A DNA stretch of 64,000 nucleotides, taken from the NCBI GenBank assembly GCA_004556165.1, contig SFIR01000001.1, forward strand, positions 153,451 through 217,450. Reading direction: 5' to 3'. Made by a program: the position numbers and the translations under genes. The DNA comes from Clostridiales bacterium. GTDB lineage: Bacteria > Bacillota > Clostridia > Christensenellales > CAG-138. Positions 32,879-40,787 of this stretch are shown here, one piece after another. Position 1 is the stretch's first letter. The number at the start of each line of letters is the position of its first letter. The notes under the pieces were generated by a model. That model was not told the DNA's origin and did not search any database. It saw nothing but the letters and a program-made list of their open reading frames with translations.

Positions 32879-32921
32879 ATACTACTGAGTAGTATTTTCA
32901 CATTTCTGGTAAAAATACTAC
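32879..32921. repeat. Three interleaved copies of an ATACTAC element
   Basis: ATACTACT (32879-32886), its inverted copy within GTAGTATTTT (32889-32898), and a third copy AAAATACTAC (32912-32921). The second copy can pair with either neighbour. It lies in the 385-base gap between the LuxR-type sensor and the next lipoprotein gene; the remainder of that gap is AT-rich without a clear promoter or gene. Confidence 0.5.
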
Positions 32922-33152
32922 CGGAGACCATATTATTATTTCCATTTTATGCTAAAATATACTTATGAGAATTATTCTATCGCGCAGACATCGGGAGGCT
33001 GTAAACAGATAGCTTGCATCCGATTTGTACGGAAGTATTTTATTCGATAATACCTGATTACGGAGAATAATGTTTACGGGTATTTAGGTACTTTTCACCA
33101 GCGATATTCAGAATTCTATTGATATACATAAAGGGAGGGCTATCACATCACC

Positions 33153-33641
33153 ATGAACATGAAGATTATTATTTTAGCTTTGATAATAGCAGCAGCTCCC
33201 ATGCTCGCCTCTTGCGGCAGTGGGCTCTTTTCCCGTTCACCGCAAATATCCGGTATAACTCATTTCAGCTATGCAATCTACGGCGGCATGACGATGAATT
33301 ACGGCTATGACTATTCGGCCGATCTTGCTGACGGCAAGGTTATTGTGACCCATCGCCCGAGCGATGAGCCCGAAGAAAACTCCATCACCGTTGAGACCGA
33401 TGCTTCATTCATGGATGAGCTTCGTGCCGTTATCGAAAAATACAAGCTGAATAAATGGGACGGATTCCATGGCAACAACAAATATGTTCTGGACGGGGAT
33501 TTCTTTTCTCTAAGAGTTGAAATGGATAATGGGCAGACAATATCGGCAGGCGGCTATATGTCATATCCGAAGAATTACAGTGCAGCCATTTCGGAGATAA
33601 TTGCTCTCTTTGATGCTCTTTTTCCGAAAGAATCCGACTGA
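33153..33641 (+). CDS. Small lipoprotein of unknown function
   Basis: A 162-residue protein with a lipoprotein signal peptide ending in the lipobox LASC (Cys about 22). The mature part is mixed alpha/beta with no motif I recognise: ISGITHFSYAIYGGMTMNYGY, a Glu-rich middle, ELRAVIEKYKLNKWDGFHGNN, and a C-terminal amphipathic helix ISEIIALFDALFP. The general pattern (a stretch with Y-x-Y, an acidic helix and a KW-x-GF motif) resembles uncharacterised Firmicutes lipoproteins. A GGGAGG site lies 14 bases upstream of the ATG, further than ideal. First of four genes in the same direction leading to the dockerin protein. Confidence 0.75.
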   Translation: MNMKIIILALIIAAAPMLASCGSGLFSRSPQISGITHFSYAIYGGMTMNYGYDYSADLADGKVIVTHRPSDEPEENSITVETDASFMDELRAVIEKYKLNKWDGFHGNNKYVLDGDFFSLRVEMDNGQTISAGGYMSYPKNYSAAISEIIALFDALFPKESD

Positions 33642-33760
33642 TATTGCCTAAGGTGTTCCATGCAAATCAGAAAGCGAAGCAAATTAACTGTGGCTGATTG
33701 AGCAGGGCAAATTTCCTTGCTTTCAGAATAAATCAATCAAATAAAAATGGAGGAACAATT

Positions 33761-34150
33761 ATGGAAATCAAAGGAACCTGGAAGATCGACGGCATGCTCG
33801 ACTTTTTGAATGGCGGCTACAGGAAGTTAGATCCTGCGTCTGAGGATGAAAGCGAAGCTATGTTTGCAAAGGCTGTCATTATTATAAACGATACCGAGAT
33901 GCTGACCTGCTTACCGATCACCGAGGATATGTCCCCCGAGCAGATTGAACAAGCCAAGGAAGAGGGAATGGCTATTGTAGACGGATGCCTTGTGCAATCA
34001 AGCGAACCCATTAAATTCGAGGACGGCAAATGGTTCTACAATACCGGTATCCAAGGCGATATTATGGGAGAAGAGATCAATCCATGGAGTGAGTTCGAAT
34101 TCGACGGCGAGTATCTCTGCACCGGAATGTTAAGATTCCGCAGGGCTTGA
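33761..34150 (+). CDS. Small hypothetical protein
   Basis: A 129-residue protein without signal peptide or membrane helix, acidic overall. It begins MEIKGTWKIDGMLDFLNGGY and ends SEFEFDGEYLCTGMLRFRRA. The GTWK opening and the alternating hydrophobic strands (AVIIINDTEML, GKWFYNTGIQGDI, EYLCTGMLRF) suggest a small beta-barrel of lipocalin-like type, but this is an impression only. The ATG at 33761 has TGGAGGAACAAT upstream; a longer frame from 33698 lacks a site. I do not recognise a family. It lies 120 bases after the lipoprotein and 45 before the next gene. Confidence 0.72.
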   Translation: MEIKGTWKIDGMLDFLNGGYRKLDPASEDESEAMFAKAVIIINDTEMLTCLPITEDMSPEQIEQAKEEGMAIVDGCLVQSSEPIKFEDGKWFYNTGIQGDIMGEEINPWSEFEFDGEYLCTGMLRFRRA

Positions 34151-34194
34151 AAAAGGGAATAGCAAATAAATAGCTAAGATTTAAGGAGAAAAAC

Positions 34195-34773
34195 ATGTCA
34201 ATTTTCGATTCAATTAAAAGCAAGGCCGGAACTGCTATCAATAAGGCAGTTACCGCCGCAGGCAATAAGAACTATACCGTAGTTCTCAATACCCTTCCCA
34301 TGAGCGTTGAGGAGCTCAAGGCAATGCCGCAGGGCAGCCTCAAGAATCCCGAAGATACCGCTGCGCTCGTTATTGCAGCACTCGCAGTCTATCCTGCCGC
34401 ACCCGATGCTTCCATTGCAATGATCAATTATATGCGCAACGGCCGTGACCTCATCGGAAGCGATCTTCAGTTCGTCAAGGAACGCGGAGTCAGCCACAAT
34501 AACGCTGTCATCGCCTGCTTCAAGGGTGCAACTCCCGAAAATAACTATACTCCCACCGAGCCTGCGACCATAGAGATGATGGAGAATGCATACAGCCGTG
34601 AACAGATCAAGGATGGCATCCTTACACTCTATGTCAAGTGCAACGGTGCCGATTCACATCGCGTAATCACCCTCCGTCAGAAGGCTTCAACGGGTGAATG
34701 GTTCTTCTGGAGCGGCATTATGGGCCTCCTCAGCCAGGTCAAAACCCCCAAAGCAGCTGATCCCTGGGCGTAA
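34195..34773 (+). CDS. DUF6935-like protein of unknown function
   Basis: A 192-residue soluble protein with short alternating helices and strands: SIFDSIKSKAGTAINKAV, then LPMSVEELKAMPQGSLKNPE, GATPENNYTPTEPATIEMME and CNGADSHRVITLRQKASTG, ending KAADPWA. From memory these conserved phrases match a domain-of-unknown-function family common in gut Clostridia and Bacteroidetes (DUF6935); I could not check this. No signal peptide. Ribosome site AAGGAGAAAAAC is good. It sits between the small hypothetical and the dockerin gene (27 bases downstream), so it may be co-transcribed with the secreted protein. Function unknown. Confidence 0.8.
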   Translation: MSIFDSIKSKAGTAINKAVTAAGNKNYTVVLNTLPMSVEELKAMPQGSLKNPEDTAALVIAALAVYPAAPDASIAMINYMRNGRDLIGSDLQFVKERGVSHNNAVIACFKGATPENNYTPTEPATIEMMENAYSREQIKDGILTLYVKCNGADSHRVITLRQKASTGEWFFWSGIMGLLSQVKTPKAADPWA

Positions 34774-34800
34774 GAAAGATTTTACAGAGGCTAATCCCAA

Positions 34801-37761
34801 ATGAAAAAGCTTTTTGCAACCATTTTGGCGGTAACAATGCTCATCAGCATTATTACTGTACCTGCCTTTGCAGAAACAGATAACGATCTCGGCATTGAAA
34901 CCATTGGCACCGATGACACTCAGACTCCATGCACTCCGGCGACCTTTGAAGAATGCCTGAATTACGGCGATACCAATCTGACCTACACATCAGATGGTTG
35001 GAGTATTGGGGACACAAGCTTCAACAGCTATTGTGCTGTTGCCAACAGCCATGTTCCCAATACTGTTGCAACGCTCAGCTTCGAGCTTCCCCACGGAAGC
35101 GTGACTGTAAGCGGTTACAGATATCTTGTATATCTTGAATTTGATTACAGCATTCGTGCTGCTGACGGCAATGCGGGCTGCAATCTGCTCTTCCAGGCAT
35201 TATGCGGCGACAGCAGTGTGGTCAATGCATCGGGCACACTCCATGATACGGACGGCGCATGGAAGCATGCAAGCTTTCTTCTCGGTGAGTATGATGAATA
35301 TCTGAGCGCTTCCTTAACCTTCAACAACGGCAGCTGTGATTATGCCACATACTCTTATGTTGCAAATATTAACTTCAGAATGGTGCATGTGAGCGAGGAT
35401 TTCTTCGCCTATAAATACAATACCGATGAGCATATCGAATTTGATCCCATGACCGGAGAGGTTCTCGATATCGAGAGATTCCCCTCTTCAGGAAGCGACA
35501 GCAGCTGGTCCTTCTGTGAAGTCATCGCAGCAACCAGCGCGAACGATACCATCTACGGCTTTGTTCATTATCGCACATACAATAGTGATAATGAATATAT
35601 GAAATTGGCATCATTTACTCCTAAGACATCTTCGGATGATCCGTACAATGATTTCACGCCGAATTATCAGAACAGCAATGGTGAAGACCGTGCCGTCATT
35701 GATTACAGCACTTACGGTATCTATGATATGGCGTATAACTATTATAATCACTATATCTATGCAGTCGGCTGGGAAATGTATGAAGAGGAAGGGACTTCCG
35801 AACCGGTCAGCAAGCCCTGTCTGTTCCGTATAGATCCGGAGGTTGGAAATGTCGATTTAGTCAATTATATTACTGTTAATAACTATGCCCCTATAACGGC
35901 AACCGGAATCGCAATAGACCCCGATGGTAATGCATATGTAGTTTGCGAAGGAGGTAACGAAATATATTCAATTAACCTCAGCACTGCCAGGCTCAAACAG
36001 GTCGGCTTGTTCATAGGCGGCATTTCGGAGGTCGGAGAATCCTATTTTTACGGCACCCAGTCTATGCACTGGGATATGAATACCAATACTTTGCTCATTG
36101 CTGCAAATCTTAAGACGACCGGTGATGCTGCGCCTTACTACCACCGCGATATCTATGCTATGACCCCTAATAGTACTGTTGGCAGCATGTGGCTCTGCGA
36201 TTTTCCGGCCAGTGGTTCCGTTTTTGACGGAGACAGTATTCGTTGCCTCTGCTCACTCTATTTCCCCGGTGAGCTGGAAAAGGCAGGCTGCGTCCCCGGA
36301 AGCGCTATCGATCTCACTACAGACTACTCGGGCGCCCGCCCCTATTGGAAGAGCATGAACGGCATACTGAAATCAGATTCCGAGTGTTGGTCGGGTGTAA
36401 GTGCACGCTTAAGCACAACCGTTAATCTGTATCGTGATGAATATCTCAACTTCGAATACCTCGTCCGCGGGGAGATACGCCCCGAAAGCGGAGTAATTGA
36501 TGATGGCTTTTATGTTTATATTGATGGTGAACTCGTTCTTGAAATGGGAATTCAGCCTGCATGGAAGAATTTCAGCTATCTGCTGACAGCAGGAAGGCAT
36601 ACCATCGAATGGCATTATTCGAAGGACACATACGGAAATCAAGTCGGAGACTATGCTGCGCTCAGAAATATCATGCTTGCGGGTACTGATATAGGTTCTG
36701 CGGTCGATTTGTGCGGCTCCGCCATTGAGAACAGCGTTCGTTTTGATTTCGATGCATCCGGCGATTATCCCTTCCGTCCAGTAAATGATCCTTTCTACGG
36801 CCTTGTGCTCCGAAGCTCAAACATGGGAAGACATAATACAACCTCTTCCTTTGAATTCAGCGTCAATGTAGATACCGGGGATCATCTCCACATTGATTAC
36901 GCTGTCGGCGGTGAAGTATCCGTAAGTGGCTCTACGAAATATGACTGTCTCCAGTTCTACGTCGATGGTTCTCTGATCGAAACCTATGCGGAGGAATGGC
37001 CGGACGATAGCCCTGAGATCTATTATACGTTCACCGAATCGGGCGATCATACCATAAAGCTGACCTACAAGAAGGATTCAAGCGTCAACGGTGAGATGGA
37101 CTATGCACTCATCTACGGAATTCAGGTCATTTCCGCCCATGGCTATGACTGCCTGAATACAATGGGCTCCGATTATTGCTTCGAATTCTATTATGATTCG
37201 CATGGCGGCTTATATGAATACTGCTGGGAGATTGAATGCGAGCAGGTCATGAGCGGAAACAGGGGCAGGCATAACTCCTCCGCATATCTTGCAACCACTA
37301 TAAATACCACTACCGGCGGTGTGCTTCAGTTTGATTACATGGTCAACGGTGAGCAATCGAGCAGCGATGTATATGACTATCTGGAAGTTACGCTCGATGG
37401 AAGCATATCAGTGCTGCGAGTCGGTTATTCCGATGGCTGGCAGACCGCATATATCGAAATTCCGAGCGGAAATCATACCATCGAATTCATCTATAGTAAG
37501 GATAGTGCCGTCACCGAAGTGGGCGACTGCGCGAAGCTTGCATGCTTTATTTTCCGCGCAGGTGCGTCCGGAGGACTCTTAGGCGATGTTGACGGCAGCG
37601 GCACTCTGGACCTTATCGACGCAATGCTCCTGAATCGCTATATGCTCGGTTTGGTCAGCGAATCCGCACTTGATCTTTCTGTTGCAGATATGAACGGAGA
37701 CGGCAATATCAATAATTTTGATGCGCTCCTCATTGCTCGCAGGGTCTTGGGCATTGGCTGA
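34801..37761 (+). CDS. Secreted multidomain dockerin protein with repeated beta-sandwich modules
   Basis: A 986-residue exported protein. A signal peptide ends near PAFAET. Residues about 35-200 look like a beta-sandwich, 200-490 have beta-propeller-like strands (FRIDPEVGNVDLV, GIAIDPDGNAYVVCEG, SMHWDMNTNTLLIAAN). Three related modules of about 140 residues follow (about 493-628, 633-780, 781-920), sharing the pattern LxFxYxVxGE ... D-Y-L-x-V-x-(V/L)-DG ... GxHTIEWxYxKDS ... GDYAxL. The end (about 925-986) is a type I dockerin with two calcium-loop repeats, DVDGSGTLDLIDAMLLNRYM and DMNGDGNINNFDALLIARRV. The dockerin would bind a cohesin on a scaffold or cell-surface protein; no cohesin gene is visible. 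No glycosidase motif was seen. No ribosome site stronger than AGAGGC is present. Confidence 0.85.
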   Translation: MKKLFATILAVTMLISIITVPAFAETDNDLGIETIGTDDTQTPCTPATFEECLNYGDTNLTYTSDGWSIGDTSFNSYCAVANSHVPNTVATLSFELPHGSVTVSGYRYLVYLEFDYSIRAADGNAGCNLLFQALCGDSSVVNASGTLHDTDGAWKHASFLLGEYDEYLSASLTFNNGSCDYATYSYVANINFRMVHVSEDFFAYKYNTDEHIEFDPMTGEVLDIERFPSSGSDSSWSFCEVIAATSANDTIYGFVHYRTYNSDNEYMKLASFTPKTSSDDPYNDFTPNYQNSNGEDRAVIDYSTYGIYDMAYNYYNHYIYAVGWEMYEEEGTSEPVSKPCLFRIDPEVGNVDLVNYITVNNYAPITATGIAIDPDGNAYVVCEGGNEIYSINLSTARLKQVGLFIGGISEVGESYFYGTQSMHWDMNTNTLLIAANLKTTGDAAPYYHRDIYAMTPNSTVGSMWLCDFPASGSVFDGDSIRCLCSLYFPGELEKAGCVPGSAIDLTTDYSGARPYWKSMNGILKSDSECWSGVSARLSTTVNLYRDEYLNFEYLVRGEIRPESGVIDDGFYVYIDGELVLEMGIQPAWKNFSYLLTAGRHTIEWHYSKDTYGNQVGDYAALRNIMLAGTDIGSAVDLCGSAIENSVRFDFDASGDYPFRPVNDPFYGLVLRSSNMGRHNTTSSFEFSVNVDTGDHLHIDYAVGGEVSVSGSTKYDCLQFYVDGSLIETYAEEWPDDSPEIYYTFTESGDHTIKLTYKKDSSVNGEMDYALIYGIQVISAHGYDCLNTMGSDYCFEFYYDSHGGLYEYCWEIECEQVMSGNRGRHNSSAYLATTINTTTGGVLQFDYMVNGEQSSSDVYDYLEVTLDGSISVLRVGYSDGWQTAYIEIPSGNHTIEFIYSKDSAVTEVGDCAKLACFIFRAGASGGLLGDVDGSGTLDLIDAMLLNRYMLGLVSESALDLSVADMNGDGNINNFDALLIARRVLGIG

Positions 37762-37794
37762 TGCTCCGACGTTAAGTCAAGATTTATATTTGAC

Positions 37795-37836
37795 GGCGGT
37801 CCGTTCGGAACAGAACGGACTGCCGTTTCCTTTTAT
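37795..37836 (+). terminator. Terminator after the dockerin gene
   Basis: GGCGGTCCGTTC (37795-37806) pairs with GAACGGACTGCC (37813-37824; one G-T pair), six-base loop, then GTTTCCTTTTA. From here to 38025 no gene or clear element is seen. Confidence 0.8.
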
Positions 37837-38025
37837 GCATGGACCGTATGCACCCATGATAAGCGTGATGCATCTATTGAATAGGGGGGAGTGTATTTTT
37901 CTTCTTAGTGAATAACACTCGCTTTTTGATTGGCTTTACTGTCGGACAAGCAAACAGTATATGCTTATTTGACATTATCTGTGAAGAAAATTCCTCAGAT
38001 AACTTAATTTGAATCGAAAATGCTA

Positions 38026-38054
38026 TTGTATACGGGGGAATTTTGTGCTATCAT
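38026..38054 (+). promoter_or_regulatory. Promoter of ireB
   Basis: TTGTAT (38026-38031), 17-base spacer, TATCAT (38049-38054), about 34 bases before the start codon. Confidence 0.58.
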
Positions 38055-38087
38055 ATACATAGCTCGGAAGAAGGAGGGTTAACTTCA

Positions 38088-38387
38088 ATGGAAAAGAACT
38101 CTAAAGATACCAATGCAGCAAAGAATTTAGGGAATACTATCAAGTTCCGCAGGACGAACGAGAAGCAGACCGCGCATGAGGTACTGATGAATGTTTATGC
38201 GGCGATGACGGAAAAGGGCTATGACCCCGTAAATCAGATCGTTGGATACCTCCTTTCTGGTGATCCGACCTATATTACAAGCTATAACAATGCCCGTTAT
38301 CTTATCCGCACTATCGAGCGTGATGAGCTTGCAGAGGAATTGGTGCGCTCGTACATCGAGCAGTACGGTAAGGACAGCATCGTTTGA
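38088..38387 (+). CDS. ireB: IreB family regulatory phosphoprotein (UPF0297)
   Basis: A 99-residue protein. The core AHEVLMNVYAAMTEKGYDPV, NQIVGYLLSGDPTYITSYNN, ARYLIRTIERDELAEELVRSYI is the IreB signature. In Enterococcus IreB is phosphorylated on N-terminal threonines by the PASTA kinase IreK and dampens cephalosporin resistance. The N-terminal part here carries Thr residues (NTIKFRRTNEKQT) that could serve as targets. The start at 38088 has GAAGGAGGG. The usual neighbours ruvX and yrzB are absent, yet prkC and stp are present at 54-56 kb in the same window. Identity firm, regulation inferred. Confidence 0.93.
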   Translation: MEKNSKDTNAAKNLGNTIKFRRTNEKQTAHEVLMNVYAAMTEKGYDPVNQIVGYLLSGDPTYITSYNNARYLIRTIERDELAEELVRSYIEQYGKDSIV

Positions 38388-38428
38388 GCTGCTGAATGCT
38401 TCGGTGTTCAATATGAAGAGCAGAATAA

Positions 38429-38450
38429 GAGCGACCGAATTCGGTCGCTC
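38429..38450. terminator. Bidirectional terminator between ireB and pduL
   Basis: Perfect palindrome: GAGCGACCGAA directly followed by TTCGGTCGCTC, between two convergent genes. T content after it is modest on both strands. Confidence 0.65.
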
Positions 38451-38479
38451 TCGATTTATGCTGTATAGGGATATAGCTG

Positions 38480-39061
38480 TCAGAACTGTACGTCTACGAT
38501 ATGACCGGGGCATCCGTTGCGGGGAACATTAGCACCGTTCGCTTCATCGGTATCTATGTGCATAGCGAGCTTGAATTTCGGGCTGACACGAACGACGACA
38601 TCGCCGAAAACGGTCTTCCTGCCATCGGTATCAACGGCAACGCTGACAATCTGCTTGTCGGTAACGCCGAATGCAGCGGCATCTTCGGGAGTCATGTGGA
38701 TATGACGCTTGGCAATGATAAGGCCTTCGGTGAGCTGAATGCTTCCCTCGGGTCCTTCGATTTCGATGGGGGCGGTGCCTGCGATATCACCGGATTCACG
38801 AATGAACCCTTCTGCGCGGAGAGCTACGCTGTCGGTCTTGGAAACCTCGACCTGGCTTGCCTTGCGGACGGGCCCGAGAATGGAAACGCGCTCGATCCTG
38901 CGGTCACCGTTCTTCAGAGTGACCTTTTCCTTGCTGAGGAACTGGTCGGGCTGGGAAAGCGGACGGTCAAAGGTAAGCTCGTGGCCCTTGCCGAACAGAG
39001 CTTCAACATGTTCCTGAGTGAGATGCACATGGCGTGCGGATACTTCAACGATAAAATCCAT
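38480..39061 (-). CDS. pduL: Phosphate propanoyltransferase / phosphotransacylase PduL
   Basis: Converts acyl-CoA and phosphate to acyl phosphate and CoA, allowing ATP formation with an acyl kinase. The 193-residue protein has the PduL duplicated barrel with the zinc-binding His pairs in VEVSARHVHLTQ and IIAKRHIHMTPED, SILGPVRKASQVEVSKTD, and the terminal HIDTDEANGA. There is no N-terminal microcompartment-targeting extension and no shell-protein genes nearby, so it is probably cytosolic, serving acetate or propionate formation in place of Pta. An acetate kinase gene is not in the window. The start has GGAGGCAATATC upstream. Confidence 0.92.
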   Translation of the reverse strand: MDFIVEVSARHVHLTQEHVEALFGKGHELTFDRPLSQPDQFLSKEKVTLKNGDRRIERVSILGPVRKASQVEVSKTDSVALRAEGFIRESGDIAGTAPIEIEGPEGSIQLTEGLIIAKRHIHMTPEDAAAFGVTDKQIVSVAVDTDGRKTVFGDVVVRVSPKFKLAMHIDTDEANGANVPRNGCPGHIVDVQF

Positions 39062-39205
39062 GATATTGCCTCCATGATTTTTTAAGATAAATATTGGGAA
39101 AAACAGCGGAAATTCCCATCGCTCCTATTTTCCTACATATTAACTTAAAAGTAAAGAGCTGAGGGAAAATATAATGGATATTTTGCATAGATAAGGAGTT
39201 TAATA

Positions 39206-39868
39206 ATGAAAGATTTCAGTGTGTTCGATATAATAGGACCGCGCATGGTCGGGCCGAGCAGCTCGCATACCGCAGGCGCCGTGCGCATAGGGCTTGTCGC
39301 ACGAAGCTTCATCAAGGGACATATTTCTTCGGTTGAGATAACGCTCTACGGTTCATTTGCAGATACAGGAAGGGGCCACGGTACGGATAGGGCGATAGTT
39401 GCAGGAATACTTGGCGTTGAACCCGACGATCCGAGGATAAAATATTCCATGCTGCTTGCAAAGAGCGAAGATATGGCCGTTACCGTAAATTACAGCCACG
39501 AGCCAACCGACCATCCGAATACCGCCCGCATCAAGGTGACGGGGGACGATAATAAGAGCTTTACAATAGTCGGAATATCAATCGGCGGAGGCAATATCAG
39601 AATAATAGAGATAAACGGCATGGAGGTGTCGTTCGGAGGCGATTATCCTACGCTGATAGCATTCTATAATGACGTGCCCGGCGTGATTTCGAAGGTTTCG
39701 ACCGTGCTTGCCGCAATGAATATAAATATTGCCTTTATGCGCGTATTCCGTCAGGCAAAGCGCAAGGAAGCATGCATGGTAATAGAAACGGATGCGATAA
39801 TAAATGGGGAAGTGCTGGATGTGCTCAGCAACTGTGTTGAAGAGATCGCGGAGGTTTGTGCAATATGA
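39206..39868 (+). CDS. sdaAB: L-serine dehydratase, iron-sulfur-dependent, beta subunit
   Basis: Beta subunit of the oxygen-sensitive enzyme that deaminates serine to pyruvate and ammonia. 220 residues with FDIIGPRMVGPSSSHTAGAVRIG (the first substrate-domain signature), YGSFADTGRGHGTDRAI and a C-terminal ACT domain (FYNDVPGVISKVSTVLAAMNINIAFMR region). ACT domains in this family contribute to regulation by serine. AAGGAG site upstream. It overlaps the alpha-subunit gene by four bases (ATGA), so synthesis of the two subunits is coupled. Firm call. Confidence 0.95.
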   Translation: MKDFSVFDIIGPRMVGPSSSHTAGAVRIGLVARSFIKGHISSVEITLYGSFADTGRGHGTDRAIVAGILGVEPDDPRIKYSMLLAKSEDMAVTVNYSHEPTDHPNTARIKVTGDDNKSFTIVGISIGGGNIRIIEINGMEVSFGGDYPTLIAFYNDVPGVISKVSTVLAAMNINIAFMRVFRQAKRKEACMVIETDAIINGEVLDVLSNCVEEIAEVCAI

Positions 39869-40737
39869 GTTATGCATTTGATAACGGAAAAGAGCTGCTG
39901 GAGCTTTGTGAAAACGAGAATATTACGATTGCTGAGGTCATGATACGCAGGGAAATGGAGCGAAGCGAAGAAAGCCGTGAAAAGATTGTAAACGAGATGT
40001 ATCTGAACCTCAAGGTCATGGAAAAATCTATCCACATCGGTCTTGAAGAGAATCAGCAGACCATGACAGGCCTTGCCGGGAACAATGCGGAAAAGCTTTA
40101 CGCATATGCGGAGAAAGCGAATATGGGGCAGGATATGGCAAGAGTCTGCGCTGCCGCAATGGCTGTGACCGAGGTCAATGCTTCCATGGGTGAGATCGTT
40201 GCTACGCCGACTGCCGGTGCGAGCGGAGTGCTTCCTGCGGTGCTTGTCATGAACAGCGAAAAGCACGGATTTACGGATCGGGATCTTGTGAACGGTCTTT
40301 TTGCCGCGGGCGCAATAGGAATAATTATTGCAAAGAATGCTTCAATCTCGGGCGCGGAGGGCGGCTGTCAGGCGGAGATCGGCTCTGGTTCAGCTATGGC
40401 GGCAGCTGCGCTTGCGGAGTTATGCGGAGCGAAGCCCGAGGCCTGCCTTGATGCTGCTGCGATCGCCCTAAAGAATATCATGGGGCTTGTTTGCGACCCC
40501 GTTGCAGGACTTGTCGAATGTCCCTGCATCAAGCGTAATGCCATGGGTGCAGCAAATGCCGTGCTTGCGGCCGATATGGTGCTTGCAGGCATTAAGAGCA
40601 TAATCCCGTTTGATGAGACCGTTGCGGCTATGTATAACGTGGGTAAAATGATGAATTCCGACCTTCGCGAAACCTCGCGCGGAGGGCTTGCCGCAACCAA
40701 GACCGCAAAGGAGATTTCCGCCAGGATTAAGGCGTAA
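39865..40737 (+). CDS. sdaAA: L-serine dehydratase, iron-sulfur-dependent, alpha subunit
   Basis: Catalytic [4Fe-4S] subunit, 290 residues. TPTAGASGVLPAVL, EGGCQAEIGSGSAMAAAAL, CDPVAGLVECPCIKRNA contain the cluster-binding cysteines, as in Firmicutes SdaAA. The start at 39865 overlaps the beta stop as ATGA and has GGAGG 10 bases upstream; the ATG at 39856 is in frame but poorly spaced. Provides pyruvate from serine for fermentation. A weak hairpin with CTTTTC follows around 40746-40772 before the convergent thiI gene. Confidence 0.95.
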   Translation: MSYAFDNGKELLELCENENITIAEVMIRREMERSEESREKIVNEMYLNLKVMEKSIHIGLEENQQTMTGLAGNNAEKLYAYAEKANMGQDMARVCAAAMAVTEVNASMGEIVATPTAGASGVLPAVLVMNSEKHGFTDRDLVNGLFAAGAIGIIIAKNASISGAEGGCQAEIGSGSAMAAAALAELCGAKPEACLDAAAIALKNIMGLVCDPVAGLVECPCIKRNAMGAANAVLAADMVLAGIKSIIPFDETVAAMYNVGKMMNSDLRETSRGGLAATKTAKEISARIKA

Positions 40738-40787
40738 ACTAAGAAGCCATAACCTTTCGGCTATGACTTTTCAAACGATAATAAAGT

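Noticed and set aside
38480..39061. Bacterial microcompartment locus around pduL
   Set aside because: No shell proteins or signature enzymes nearby, and PduL lacks an encapsulation peptide.
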